From positions 1,413,102 through 1,477,101 of the forward strand of contig NZ_BMJA01000001.1 in assembly GCF_014642835.1 (NCBI RefSeq): a stretch of 64,000 nt of DNA. Direction: 5' to 3'. Position 1 is the stretch's first letter, and each line of letters begins with the position of its first letter. The translations under genes and the position numbers were made by a program. The notes under the pieces were generated by a model, which saw nothing but the letters and a program-made list of their open reading frames with translations, had not been told where the DNA came from and searched no databases. Positions 28,378 to 36,847 of this stretch are shown here, piece after piece. Origin of the DNA: Dyella nitratireducens. GTDB taxonomy: Bacteria > Pseudomonadota > Gammaproteobacteria > Xanthomonadales > Rhodanobacteraceae.

Positions 28378-29091
28378 ATGAGAGTCGCAAACGCCCGAAA
28401 TCTACACGGCCACGTCACCCAGGAACTGGGGGTACGGATCGTGAGCGGCCAGCTAAGGCCGGGCGACGTTCTGCCCCGCGAGGAGACACTGGCCGAGCAG
28501 ATGGCAGTGAGCCGTACGGCGCTGCGTGAAGCAATGCGCGTGTTGTCCGCCAAAGGCCTGGTCGAGGCGCGCCCCAAAGTGGGTACGCGCGTGCGCGAAG
28601 AGCGTTACTGGCACCAGCTCGATGCCGACGTGCTGGCCTGGCGCTGCGCCTCGATGCCGCCCGCCGACTTCGTACAGAAGCTGGTGCAGATGCGCGAAAT
28701 CTTCGAACCTGCCGCAGCAGCCTTTGCCGCACGCCGTTGTGACACCACCCAGCTGAAGCAGATCGAGCTGGCTTATCGCGCCATGGAGGCCGCGCGCAAT
28801 AGTGATGAATGGGCCGAAGCGGACCTGCAATTTCACGAGGCCGTACTGGTCGCCACCAACAACGAGTTGATGAGCTCCCTGTTCTCCGTCGTGGAAACCG
28901 CCTTGGGTTCCTTCTTTGTGCAGTCCGCGCGCAAGAGTGGCGACTTCAAATACTCCCTGCCCTATCACCGCCAGGTATTCGACGCGATCCGGCGGCGCCA
29001 GCCCGAAGCGGCGCGCCGTGCAATGCAACAGATGATTGTCGATTCACGCGCCAACATGACCGGCAAGCGCCGCACAAGGAAGTCCGCATGA
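28378..29091 (+). CDS. dgoR: GntR/FadR-family regulator of galactonate genes
   Basis: A 237-residue regulator: wHTH (VSRTALREAMRVLSAKGLVEARPKVGTRV) followed by an FCD domain with metal- and ligand-binding His/Asp positions (ADLQFHEAVLVATNN, YHRQVFDAIRR). I start at ATG 28378 (MRVANARNLHGHV); the longer frame has no support. It is the first gene of the galactonate operon and overlaps dgoK by ATGA, the layout expected for an autoregulated repressor relieved by galactonate, as known for E. coli DgoR. The symbol rests on context and family. Confidence 0.85.
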   Translation: MRVANARNLHGHVTQELGVRIVSGQLRPGDVLPREETLAEQMAVSRTALREAMRVLSAKGLVEARPKVGTRVREERYWHQLDADVLAWRCASMPPADFVQKLVQMREIFEPAAAAFAARRCDTTQLKQIELAYRAMEAARNSDEWAEADLQFHEAVLVATNNELMSSLFSVVETALGSFFVQSARKSGDFKYSLPYHRQVFDAIRRRQPEAARRAMQQMIVDSRANMTGKRRTRKSA

Positions 29092-30044
29092 GCACCGATG
29101 TGCAACTGATCGGACTGGATTGGGGCACCAGCAGCCTGCGTGCCTATTTATATGATGCCGACGGCAAGGTAGTGGCCTCCCGCCAGCAGAGCTGGGGTAT
29201 CCGGAACGTGCCGGAGGGAGGGTTCGCCGGCGCGTTGCAGGCCATTACGGCCGACTGGCCAGCCTGCGTGGCGATGGCCGCCGGCATGATCGGCAGCCGC
29301 CAGGGCTGGCGCGAAGTGCCTTATGTGGCACTACCGGCCGACGCAGCGAGCATCGCGCACGGCATGCTGCGTGTGGATGGTTGCGGCAGCCATGAGCTAT
29401 GGATTGCGCCAGGTCTGCAACGGCGTCAGCCGGCCGACGTCATGCGTGGCGAAGAAACGCAGATCATCGGCGCGCTCGCGCAGCAGCCGCAGCATGAGGT
29501 CAACATGCGCTTCGTGCTGCCCGGCACGCACAGCAAGTGGGCCACGGTCGTCGACGGCCGCATCACCGCCTTCGATACAGTCATGACTGGCGAGATCTAT
29601 GCGTTGCTGATCAAGCACTCCATTCTTGGCGCGGGCCTTCCTTCCGATCCCGCGCAGCCTTTTTGGGCCGAAGCCTTTGTACGCGGCGTGCTTGTTGCCC
29701 GGGAAAGCGGTGCCGAAGGCATTTTCAGCCGTCTGTTTTCGACGCGCGCATTGATGCTGGCCGGCGAATTGTCGCCCGTACACGTGCCGGACTTTCTCTC
29801 CGGTTTGCTGATCGGCGAAGAATTCCGCCTCGCCCGCTTGCGTGACAACGGCGGCGTTACGCCTCTGTGCCTGATCGGCGACACGTCGCTGTGCGAGCGC
29901 TATGCGCTGGCAGCACAACACTTCGACTACGCATCGCCAGCCGTGATTGATAACGCCGCCGCGCAAGGGCTGTGGCAGCTGGCTTCCGCCGCGGGATTAC
30001 TGACCAAGGCCAAGCTTCATTCTTTTTCTGGAGTAACACCATGA
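29088..30044 (+). CDS. dgoK: 2-dehydro-3-deoxygalactonokinase
   Basis: A 318-residue kinase that phosphorylates 2-keto-3-deoxygalactonate at C6. The N-terminus LIGLDWGTSSLRAYLYDADG is the phosphate-1 motif of DgoK; MAAGMIGSRQGWREVPYV and FVLPGTHSKWATVVDGRI (with TVMTGEIYALL) are family landmarks. ATG 29088 overlaps the regulator stop, and the stop overlaps the next start (ATGA at both ends). Confidence 0.95.
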   Translation: MSTDVQLIGLDWGTSSLRAYLYDADGKVVASRQQSWGIRNVPEGGFAGALQAITADWPACVAMAAGMIGSRQGWREVPYVALPADAASIAHGMLRVDGCGSHELWIAPGLQRRQPADVMRGEETQIIGALAQQPQHEVNMRFVLPGTHSKWATVVDGRITAFDTVMTGEIYALLIKHSILGAGLPSDPAQPFWAEAFVRGVLVARESGAEGIFSRLFSTRALMLAGELSPVHVPDFLSGLLIGEEFRLARLRDNGGVTPLCLIGDTSLCERYALAAQHFDYASPAVIDNAAAQGLWQLASAAGLLTKAKLHSFSGVTP

Positions 30045-30676
30045 TTCGCGCGTGGCTCGATTCCCTTCCCTTGGTAGCGATTCTTCGCGGCATTCGACCG
30101 GAGGAGGCGCTCGCCGTTGGTCATGCGCTTGTCGACGCGGGATTCCGCGTGATCGAGGTGCCGCTTAATTCGCCACAGCCGATGGACAGCATTCGCTTGT
30201 TATCGGAAGCACTGGGCGAGCGCTGCCTGATCGGCGCCGGTACCGTGCTGCAGCCTGAGCAGGTGACGGAAGTGGCCGTCGCAGGCGGAAAACTGATTGT
30301 GATGCCGCATGCCGATACGCGCGTGATCACGGCGGCCAAGCGTGCCGGCCTGTATTGCGTGCCTGGCGTAGCCACCCCGACCGAAGCATTTGCGGCCATC
30401 CAGGCTGGCGCCGATGCGATCAAGCTGTTCCCCGCCGAACTGCTGACGCCGCCGATACTCAAGGCATGGCGCGCAGTGATGCCGCGCGACCTGCCGATGC
30501 TGCCGGTTGGCGGCATCACGCCTGAAAACATGGCTCCTTATATCGCTGCAGGCGCCAACGGCTTCGGCCTCGGCTCCGCGCTCTACGCACCCGGCCGTGA
30601 TGCGAACGACGTCGGTCGTCGCGCCCACGCCTTCGCTCAAGCCTGGAAAACAAATTCCCAAGGAAATCCCGCATGA
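30041..30676 (+). CDS. dgoA: 2-dehydro-3-deoxy-6-phosphogalactonate aldolase
   Basis: A 211-residue class I KDPG/KDPGal aldolase giving pyruvate and glyceraldehyde 3-phosphate. Glu39 in VIEVPLNSP, GAGTVL, and the Schiff-base Lys128 in ADAIKLFPAE are present. VPLNSP is typical of the galactonate enzyme. It overlaps dgoK and dgoD by ATGA, so dosage is locked to the pathway. Confidence 0.95.
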   Translation: MIRAWLDSLPLVAILRGIRPEEALAVGHALVDAGFRVIEVPLNSPQPMDSIRLLSEALGERCLIGAGTVLQPEQVTEVAVAGGKLIVMPHADTRVITAAKRAGLYCVPGVATPTEAFAAIQAGADAIKLFPAELLTPPILKAWRAVMPRDLPMLPVGGITPENMAPYIAAGANGFGLGSALYAPGRDANDVGRRAHAFAQAWKTNSQGNPA

Positions 30677-31821
30677 AGATCACTCGTCTCACCACCTTCC
30701 TCGTTCCGCCGCGCTGGCTGTTCGTACGCATCGATACGGATGAAGGCATCAGCGGCTGGGGCGAGCCGGTCGTGGAAGGCCGCGCACATACGGTTGCCGC
30801 GGCGGTCGACGAACTCTCCGACTACCTCATCGGCAAGGATCCGCGCCATATCGAAGATCATTGGAATGTGATGTACCGCGGCGGCTTCTATCGCGGCGGC
30901 CCGATTCTGATGAGTGCCATCGCCGGTATCGACCAGGCGCTGTGGGACATCAAGGGCAAGCATCTGGGCGTGCCCGTGCATGCATTGTTCGGTGGACCGG
31001 TGCGCGATCGCATCCGCGTGTATTCGTGGATTGGTGGCGATCGCCCGTCAGACACCGCGAAGGCGGCGAAGGAGGCCGTGGCGCGTGGGTTTACCGCCGT
31101 AAAGATGAATGCCACCGAGGAAATGCATTTCGTCGACACGCATGCAAAAGTGCAGCGTGTACTGGAAAACGTGCAGGCCGTGCGCGACGCAGTAGGGCCG
31201 GATATCGGCCTGGGCATCGATTTCCACGGCCGCGTGCACAAACCGATGGCGAAGGTACTGATGCGCGAGCTGACGCCGTTCAAGCTGATGTTTATCGAGG
31301 AGCCGGTACTTTCCGATCATCTGGAATGCATTCCGGAACTGGCCAGCATCTCGCCTGCGCCGATCGCGCTGGGCGAACGCCTGTATTCGCGTTATGACTT
31401 CAAGCGCGTGTTTGCCACCGGCGGCGTGGACATCATTCAGCCTGACCCTTCGCACTCGGGCGGCATCACGGAAACACGCAAAATTGCGATGATGGCCGAG
31501 GCCCACGACGTGGCATTGGCACTGCATTGCCCGCTGGGTCCGATCGCACTGGCCGCCAACCTGCAGTTGGATGCGATGTGCCACAACGCCTTCATCCAGG
31601 AGCAGAGCCTGGGCATCCACTACAACGCCACCAACGACCTGCTCGACTACATCACCGACCGCAGCGTGTTCGCGTATGAGAACGGCTTCGTCTCGATGCC
31701 GAGCGGTCCCGGCCTCGGTGTGGAGGTGAACGAGGCCTACGTTGCAGAGCGCGCCGCTGTCGGCCATCGCTGGCGCAATCCGATCTGGCGTCATAGCGAC
31801 GGCAGCGTGGCTGAATGGTAA
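30673..31821 (+). CDS. dgoD: D-galactonate dehydratase
   Basis: A 382-residue enolase-superfamily enzyme making 2-keto-3-deoxygalactonate from D-galactonate. The sequence follows E. coli DgoD closely: MKITRLTTFLVPPRWLFVRI, GGFYRGGPILMSAIAGIDQA, VYSWIGGDRP, the metal ligands in GLGIDFHGR and FIEEPVL, GERLYSR, the catalytic His in LALHCPLGPIALAANLQLD, and a C-terminus ending WRHSDGSVAEW. This is one of the firmest assignments in the window and fixes the identity of the operon. Confidence 0.98.
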   Translation: MKITRLTTFLVPPRWLFVRIDTDEGISGWGEPVVEGRAHTVAAAVDELSDYLIGKDPRHIEDHWNVMYRGGFYRGGPILMSAIAGIDQALWDIKGKHLGVPVHALFGGPVRDRIRVYSWIGGDRPSDTAKAAKEAVARGFTAVKMNATEEMHFVDTHAKVQRVLENVQAVRDAVGPDIGLGIDFHGRVHKPMAKVLMRELTPFKLMFIEEPVLSDHLECIPELASISPAPIALGERLYSRYDFKRVFATGGVDIIQPDPSHSGGITETRKIAMMAEAHDVALALHCPLGPIALAANLQLDAMCHNAFIQEQSLGIHYNATNDLLDYITDRSVFAYENGFVSMPSGPGLGVEVNEAYVAERAAVGHRWRNPIWRHSDGSVAEW

Positions 31822-31835
31822 GGTCCTCAAGATCC

Positions 31836-32603
31836 ATGCCTCCCATGTTTGCCACCTACCCCAGCCTGGTCGACCGCTCGGTACTGATTACCGGCGGTGC
31901 GACAGGCATTGGCGCCGCGTTCGTTGCGCACTTCGCGCAACAGGGTGCTCGCGTAGCGTTTTTCGATATCGACGAAACCAGTGCGACCGCACTGATCACC
32001 TCGCTGCCGGATGTACGTCATGCCCCGCAGTTCCAGCGCTGTGACGTCACCGACATCGCAGCACTGCGCCAGGCGATTGCCAGCGCAAGTCAAAGCGTTG
32101 GGACTTTCAGCGTGTTGATCAACAATGCCGCCAATGATCGCCGTCACCAGCTGCAGGACACGACGCCGGAAGAGTTCGAGCAAAGCATCGCCGTCAATCT
32201 GCGCCATCAGTACTTCGCGACGCAGGCGGTCGTGCCGGGCATGCGTGAGCTAGGTGGTGGCTCCGTCATCTGCCTGGGTTCCACCGGCTGGATGATCAAG
32301 AACGCGGGCTACCCCATGTACGCGATGGCGAAGTCCGCCGTGCGTGGCCTGATCAATGGTTTGGCGCGCGAACTGGGCAAGGATCAGATCCGCATCAACG
32401 CCCTGGTGCCTGGCTGGGTGATTACCGACAAGCAGCGCGAGCTGTGGCTGGATGAAGCCGGCAAGGAAGAAATCAACCGCAAGCAATGCATGCCCGGCTA
32501 CCTCGGCAAGGATGATCTCGCCCGCGCAGCCTTGTTTCTGGCTGCTGACGACAGCCGCATGTGTACAGGCCACGACTTCTTTGTCGACGGTGGATGGGCA
32601 TGA
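31836..32603 (+). CDS. SDR-family sugar 1-dehydrogenase (probable galactose dehydrogenase)
   Basis: A 255-residue NAD(P)-dependent short-chain dehydrogenase. It has TGGATGIG (cofactor), NNAAND, the catalytic Ser in CLGSTGW and Tyr/Lys in YAMAK, and a C-terminal FVDGGWA. Related proteins oxidise galactose, xylose or fucose at C1 to the lactone. Between galactonate dehydratase and a lactonase, D-galactose is the likely substrate. Starts at 31815, 31836 and 31845 are possible; 31836 has AAGG upstream. It overlaps the lactonase by ATGA. Confidence 0.85.
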   Translation: MPPMFATYPSLVDRSVLITGGATGIGAAFVAHFAQQGARVAFFDIDETSATALITSLPDVRHAPQFQRCDVTDIAALRQAIASASQSVGTFSVLINNAANDRRHQLQDTTPEEFEQSIAVNLRHQYFATQAVVPGMRELGGGSVICLGSTGWMIKNAGYPMYAMAKSAVRGLINGLARELGKDQIRINALVPGWVITDKQRELWLDEAGKEEINRKQCMPGYLGKDDLARAALFLAADDSRMCTGHDFFVDGGWA

Positions 32604-33490
32604 GCTTGCAAGCTTCGCTGGTGTTGAATGCACAAAACACGCTCGGCGAGGGCGTGGTCTGGTGCACGCGCAGCCAGTCGCTGTACTGGACGGACATCCA
32701 TGCTTCCGTACTGTGGTGCTATCGCCCTGCCGACGGCAGTACACGCCGCTGGCCGATGCCTGAGCGCCTGGCCTCGTTCGCCCTGTGCGAAGACGATGGC
32801 TGGCTACTGCTTGGACTGGAAAGCGGACTGGCGTTCTTTCACCAAGAAAGCGACCAATTGATCCGTATTGCCGACGTTGAAGCCGGCCTGCCGACGCGCC
32901 TCAACGACGGCGCCTGCGATCGCCAAGGGCGCTTCGTATTCGGCACGCTGCATGAACCCATGGATGGTGAAGCACGGCGTGCCGCCGGCGCTTTCTATCG
33001 GCTGCACAAAGATCTGAGGCTGGAGCAACTGCCACTTGGATCGGTCGCGATCAGCAATAGCATCGCCTTCAGTCCCGATGGCGCCACCATGTATTACTGC
33101 GATTCGTGGAAGCGCCTCGTGCATCGCTGCAGCTATGGCGACAGCGTGGCGGATGTGCGCCTGCACATCGACCTGACGCAACAGCAAGGCGAGCCGGACG
33201 GCTCGGCGGTAGACAGCGAAGGCGGCCTGTGGAACGCGGAATGGGGCTCCGGCCGCGTGGTGCGTTACACGCCCGACGGCAAGCAAGACCTCGTCATCAG
33301 CGTGCCAGCCAGCCAGCCGACGCGCGCCGCCTTCGGCGGCGAACGATTGAACATGCTATACATCACCAGTGCCCGCGACGGACTTTCCGCCGAGGCGCTG
33401 GCGAAAGAACCGCATGCCGGTGGCCTGTTCGCCATCGAGGTGCCCTTCACCGGCATGCCCGAACCACGTTTTACCGGCCGGCCTATATGA
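32600..33490 (+). CDS. SMP-30/gluconolactonase-family sugar lactonase
   Basis: A 296-residue six-bladed beta-propeller that hydrolyses aldonolactones using a divalent metal. Metal and substrate positions are visible as the Glu in NTLGEGVVW, Asn/Asp in TRLNDGACDRQGRF, SNSIAFSPDG and the Asp in PDGSAVDSEG. By context it opens galactonolactone to galactonate. It overlaps the SDR gene by ATGA. Its stop codon lies inside a terminator-like hairpin. Confidence 0.9.
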   Translation: MSLQASLVLNAQNTLGEGVVWCTRSQSLYWTDIHASVLWCYRPADGSTRRWPMPERLASFALCEDDGWLLLGLESGLAFFHQESDQLIRIADVEAGLPTRLNDGACDRQGRFVFGTLHEPMDGEARRAAGAFYRLHKDLRLEQLPLGSVAISNSIAFSPDGATMYYCDSWKRLVHRCSYGDSVADVRLHIDLTQQQGEPDGSAVDSEGGLWNAEWGSGRVVRYTPDGKQDLVISVPASQPTRAAFGGERLNMLYITSARDGLSAEALAKEPHAGGLFAIEVPFTGMPEPRFTGRPI

Positions 33491-33501
33491 GCCGGCTTTT
33501 T
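33477..33501 (+). terminator. Terminator hairpin between lactonase and sugar transporter
   Basis: GCCGGC, 8 nt, GCCGGC, then TTTTT. The stem overlaps the lactonase stop. It should reduce transcription into the downstream transporter, which may therefore be expressed at a lower level or from its own promoter. Confidence 0.7.
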
Positions 33502-33560
33502 CTATGCGCCGTGAAGAGGATGAAAACGTCCGCACGACGCGACCGACCGGGGAGTCATTC

Positions 33561-34955
33561 ATGAGTGCCGTCTCAACACCAGCAACGACACATGCGCACG
33601 GCAAAACAACCGCCATTTTCACCTGCGTGCTCGCAGCACTGGCCGGACTAATGTTCGGACTGGACATCGGCGTCATCGCCGGCGCGCAGCAGTTCATTCA
33701 GAAGGATTTCAAGATCGACGACAGCACCATCGAATGGATTGTCTCGATCATGATGGCTGGCGCTGCGCTGGGCGCGCTCGGCGCCGGCTGGTTGTCCAGC
33801 CAGCTTGGCCGCAAGCGCTCGCTGATTCTTGGGGCGGTGTTGTTTGTGGCCGGATCAGTGCTGTGCGGTTTGGCGTGGACACCCGGTGTGCTGATCGCGG
33901 GCCGCTTTGTGCTCGGCTTGGCGATCGGCATTGCCAGTTTCACCGCACCGCTCTATTTGGCTGAAATCGCACCCGAATCGATCCGCGGCGCCATGATCTC
34001 GCTGTACCAGTTGATGATCACCACCGGCATCCTCGTCGCGGCACTGTCTAACGCCGCGCTGAGCTACACCGGCAATTGGCGCTGGATGCTGGGTATCATC
34101 GCGATCCCTGGCGCGCTGTTCCTGCTCGGCGTGGCCTTCCTACCGGAAAGCCCGCGCTGGCTGATGATGCGCAATCGCCAGCCCGAGGCCGAACAGGTGC
34201 TGCACCGGCTGCTCGGCAGCAACGACGCCATTGCCCGCGAGATCGGCGACATCCGCGAGCAGCTGAAAACGCCACAGCGCGGCGTGCACATGTTCTTCCA
34301 GAACGCAAACTTCCGCCGCTCGGTGGGCCTGGGGGTGCTGTTGCAGATCATGCAGCAGCTCACCGGCATGAACGTAGTGATGTACTACGCCCCGCGCATC
34401 TTCGAGAGCATGGGCTATGCCACCGAAGCGCAGATGTGGTTTACGGTGATCGTCGACCTCGTCAACGTATTGGCCACCTTCATCGCGATTGGCCTGGTGG
34501 ACAAACTGGGCCGCAAGCCGATCCTATACGTCGGCTTCGTGGTGATGACGCTGGGCCTGGGCGTGGTCGGCACGATGATGCACCTGGGCATCCATACGCA
34601 CAGCGAGCAGACCTTCACCGTGGGCATGCTGTTGCTCTTCATTGTGGGCTTCGCGATGTCCGCCGGCCCACTGATCTGGACGCTGTGCTCGGAGATCCAG
34701 CCACTCAAGGGCCGCGACTTCGGGATCGGCTGCTCCACCTTTACCAATTGGGCAGCCAATTGGTTGGTGGGCGTGTCCTTCTTGAGCCTGCTCAATGGCA
34801 TCGGCAATGCGTCAACGTTCTGGCTGTACGCCGCCTTCAACGCGGTGTTCATCGTGCTCACGCTCTGGCTGGTGCCGGAAACCAAAGGCATCACGCTGGA
34901 GCAGATCGAGCGGAACTTGATGAGCGGCAAACGGCTGCGCGATATCGGCCGTTGA
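33561..34955 (+). CDS. Sugar:proton symporter, MFS sugar-porter family (GalP-like)
   Basis: A 464-residue protein with 12 predicted TM helices and sugar-porter signatures: GLMFGLDIGVIAGAQQFI in TM1, GRKRSLILGAVLF after TM2, RFVLGLAIG, PESPRWLM between the halves, QQLTGMNVVMYYAP in TM7, DKLGRKPIL and the terminal PETKG. The ATG at 33561 has GGGGAG upstream. It is probably the inner-membrane galactose importer for the operon. Confidence 0.92.
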   Translation: MSAVSTPATTHAHGKTTAIFTCVLAALAGLMFGLDIGVIAGAQQFIQKDFKIDDSTIEWIVSIMMAGAALGALGAGWLSSQLGRKRSLILGAVLFVAGSVLCGLAWTPGVLIAGRFVLGLAIGIASFTAPLYLAEIAPESIRGAMISLYQLMITTGILVAALSNAALSYTGNWRWMLGIIAIPGALFLLGVAFLPESPRWLMMRNRQPEAEQVLHRLLGSNDAIAREIGDIREQLKTPQRGVHMFFQNANFRRSVGLGVLLQIMQQLTGMNVVMYYAPRIFESMGYATEAQMWFTVIVDLVNVLATFIAIGLVDKLGRKPILYVGFVVMTLGLGVVGTMMHLGIHTHSEQTFTVGMLLLFIVGFAMSAGPLIWTLCSEIQPLKGRDFGIGCSTFTNWAANWLVGVSFLSLLNGIGNASTFWLYAAFNAVFIVLTLWLVPETKGITLEQIERNLMSGKRLRDIGR

Positions 34956-34980
34956 TTCAGTAGTAGTGATCCAGCAGTAG

Positions 34981-35029
34981 CTCTACATCTTCGTAGAGGG
35001 GAACTCCCGGCCGGCGCGATGCCGGCCGG
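34981..35029 (+). terminator. Paired hairpins after the sugar transporter
   Basis: CTCTAC/GTAGAG at 34981-34998, then CCGGCCGGC/GCCGGCCGG at 35007-35029 with a 5-nt loop. The second stem is strong but is followed by TTACAACAC, not a T run, so termination is likely but not certain. Confidence 0.55.
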
Positions 35030-35108
35030 TTACAACACAACAAGAACGACTATTCGGCTTTTTCTTCAACACATCACGTTGTCGCTGACGCGACACAGGA
35101 GATGGTTT

Positions 35109-36668
35109 ATGAAGCACCCGAAGCTTTGGTCGGCTTGGAGTTCCTTGTGCCTGCTGATGCTCGCCGTGTTGCTCGTCATGAGCGCACGGCCCGCATACGC
35201 CGCCACTGGCACCTTGTTGACCGGCAGTACGCTTTACCCACGCGTCGTTCGCTTGCAACACAATGCGGGCTTCAACGGCATGCTGGTGGCAAGTACCAAC
35301 GGCATCATTTTTCAAAGTACTAACAATGGCGCAAGCTGGAACCTGATCGGTCCGGTGCCAGCGATCAGCGGCAGCTCCGAATACTGCTGCGCGACACTGT
35401 ATGAACTCCCTCAACAGGTCGGTGCTCTTGCTGCTGGGACGCTGATGTTTGCCGCCACCTACACGGTGAACGGCACACCGGCGATCGAGGTATATACCAG
35501 CACCAACCAGGGCGTTTCCTGGAGCTATCACAGTACGCCCGTGCAACGCGGCGACAGTTCGCATGGATTGTGGGAACCGGAGTTTGAAGTCGCCAACGAT
35601 GGTGGGCTGGTGATGTTCTGGTCTGACGAGACCGATTCGTGCTGCAGTCAGAAGCTCGCGCAGATCCGCACGTACGACGGGCAAACTTGGCAAGACGAAA
35701 CCAACACGGTAGCCAGCACTGTTCAATCCGATCGTCCCGGCATGGCCACGGTCAGCAAGCTGCCGGACGGCCATTTCTTCATGAGCTATGAGCTGTGCGG
35801 CCCCGCTGCGTGCACGGTGTTCTACCGCACATCGACCGATGGCTGGAATTTTGGTGACCCGACCAATACAGGCACCAAAATCGCCACCGCCAGCGGCCAA
35901 TATCTGGAGCATGCGCCGGTGAACGTGTGGAGCCCATCGGTGATTTCCAGCAATGGTGCGATCCTGCTGGTTGGGCAGGTGATGTACGAATCCAGCGGCA
36001 GCGTGTCGAACTCCAACGGCCAGGTACTGTTCGTGAACACCAATGTCGATGGCGCAGGCAACTGGTACACCATCACGTCGCCCGTGCAAGTTCCCACCGC
36101 GTACAACAACTATTGCCCGAACTATTCGTCGGCGTTGCTGCCGGCAACAGACGGCTCGAACATTCTCGAATTGGCCTCGGATTACAACAACGGCGGCTGC
36201 ATCACGTACTACGGCAGCGAGTCCTGGAACAACCTGCCTGCCGATGGATCGACGCATGTGTTCCACAACATGCAAAACACCTCGTTGTGCCTGGACGACA
36301 CCGGTTGGGGCACCACCAACGGCACCAGTGCGGAACTGTGGGACTGCAACGCGCTAGCCGTCCAAAACTGGACCGTGCACGCCGAAGGGGGTGGCTGGTA
36401 CAGCATCCAGAACCAATACTCCGGCCTATGCGTGGACAACACCGGCGGCAGTACCACACCCGGCAACCTGGTTACTTTGTGGGGCTGCGTGGGCAACGCA
36501 AACCAGGCATGGCTGTTCATGGACCTGGGCAACGGCACCTACAAGCTGATGAACCAGGCGTCCGGCTCGCTGATGCTGGACGACACCGGCGGCTCCACCA
36601 CCCACGGCACGCAGCTGCAGATCTGGACCGATAACGGGTTGGCGCCACAGCAATGGCTGCTCGATTGA
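35109..36668 (+). CDS. Secreted BNR/sialidase-fold protein with ricin-B lectin domain
   Basis: A 519-residue exported protein. Signal peptide MKHPKLWSAWSSLCLLMLAV ends AYA-ATG; GGAGAT precedes the start at 35109. Residues about 30-385 form an Asp-box propeller (STNNGASWNL, STNQGVSWSY, HGLWEPEF) related to the protein at 20766. Residues about 390-519 are a ricin-type beta-trefoil with repeated SLCLDDTG, GLCVDNTG and SLMLDDTG and QxW motifs (AVQNWTV, NQAWLF, PQQWLL). Paired Cys (EYCCAT, DSCCSQ) suggest disulfides. A glycan-binding exo-glycosidase is likely; GH33 or GH93 type cannot be decided. Confidence 0.78.
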   Translation: MKHPKLWSAWSSLCLLMLAVLLVMSARPAYAATGTLLTGSTLYPRVVRLQHNAGFNGMLVASTNGIIFQSTNNGASWNLIGPVPAISGSSEYCCATLYELPQQVGALAAGTLMFAATYTVNGTPAIEVYTSTNQGVSWSYHSTPVQRGDSSHGLWEPEFEVANDGGLVMFWSDETDSCCSQKLAQIRTYDGQTWQDETNTVASTVQSDRPGMATVSKLPDGHFFMSYELCGPAACTVFYRTSTDGWNFGDPTNTGTKIATASGQYLEHAPVNVWSPSVISSNGAILLVGQVMYESSGSVSNSNGQVLFVNTNVDGAGNWYTITSPVQVPTAYNNYCPNYSSALLPATDGSNILELASDYNNGGCITYYGSESWNNLPADGSTHVFHNMQNTSLCLDDTGWGTTNGTSAELWDCNALAVQNWTVHAEGGGWYSIQNQYSGLCVDNTGGSTTPGNLVTLWGCVGNANQAWLFMDLGNGTYKLMNQASGSLMLDDTGGSTTHGTQLQIWTDNGLAPQQWLLD

Positions 36669-36757
36669 GCCGGTAACCCTATCGCGCCGGCAGGATTGGC
36701 CTTATGCCGATCCTGCTGGCACGGCTCGCTACCGACCCGTCGCAAGTAATGGCAAAT

Positions 36758-36847
36758 TATCTATTCAATTATGCATCACCTATAATCATAACTATATGTA
36801 TTTAAAACAACTTGAAATGAAGTATCTATTCATGTATCTATTCATAC
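36758..36847 (+). promoter_or_regulatory. AT-rich yjjJ promoter with three TATCTATTCA repeats
   Basis: TATCTATTCA occurs at 36758-36767, 36823-36832 and 36835-36844, the last two spaced 12 bp and running into the start codon. A TATAAT box is at 36781-36786; the first repeat covers its -35 position. No Shine-Dalgarno sequence precedes the ATG at 36848. The repeats are good candidates for self-binding by the HTH of the encoded protein. Confidence 0.5.

Noticed and set aside
34983-36275. 430-codon open frame opposite the BNR-ricin gene
   Set aside because: Shadow; the plus strand has a signal peptide, RBS and repeated lectin motifs.
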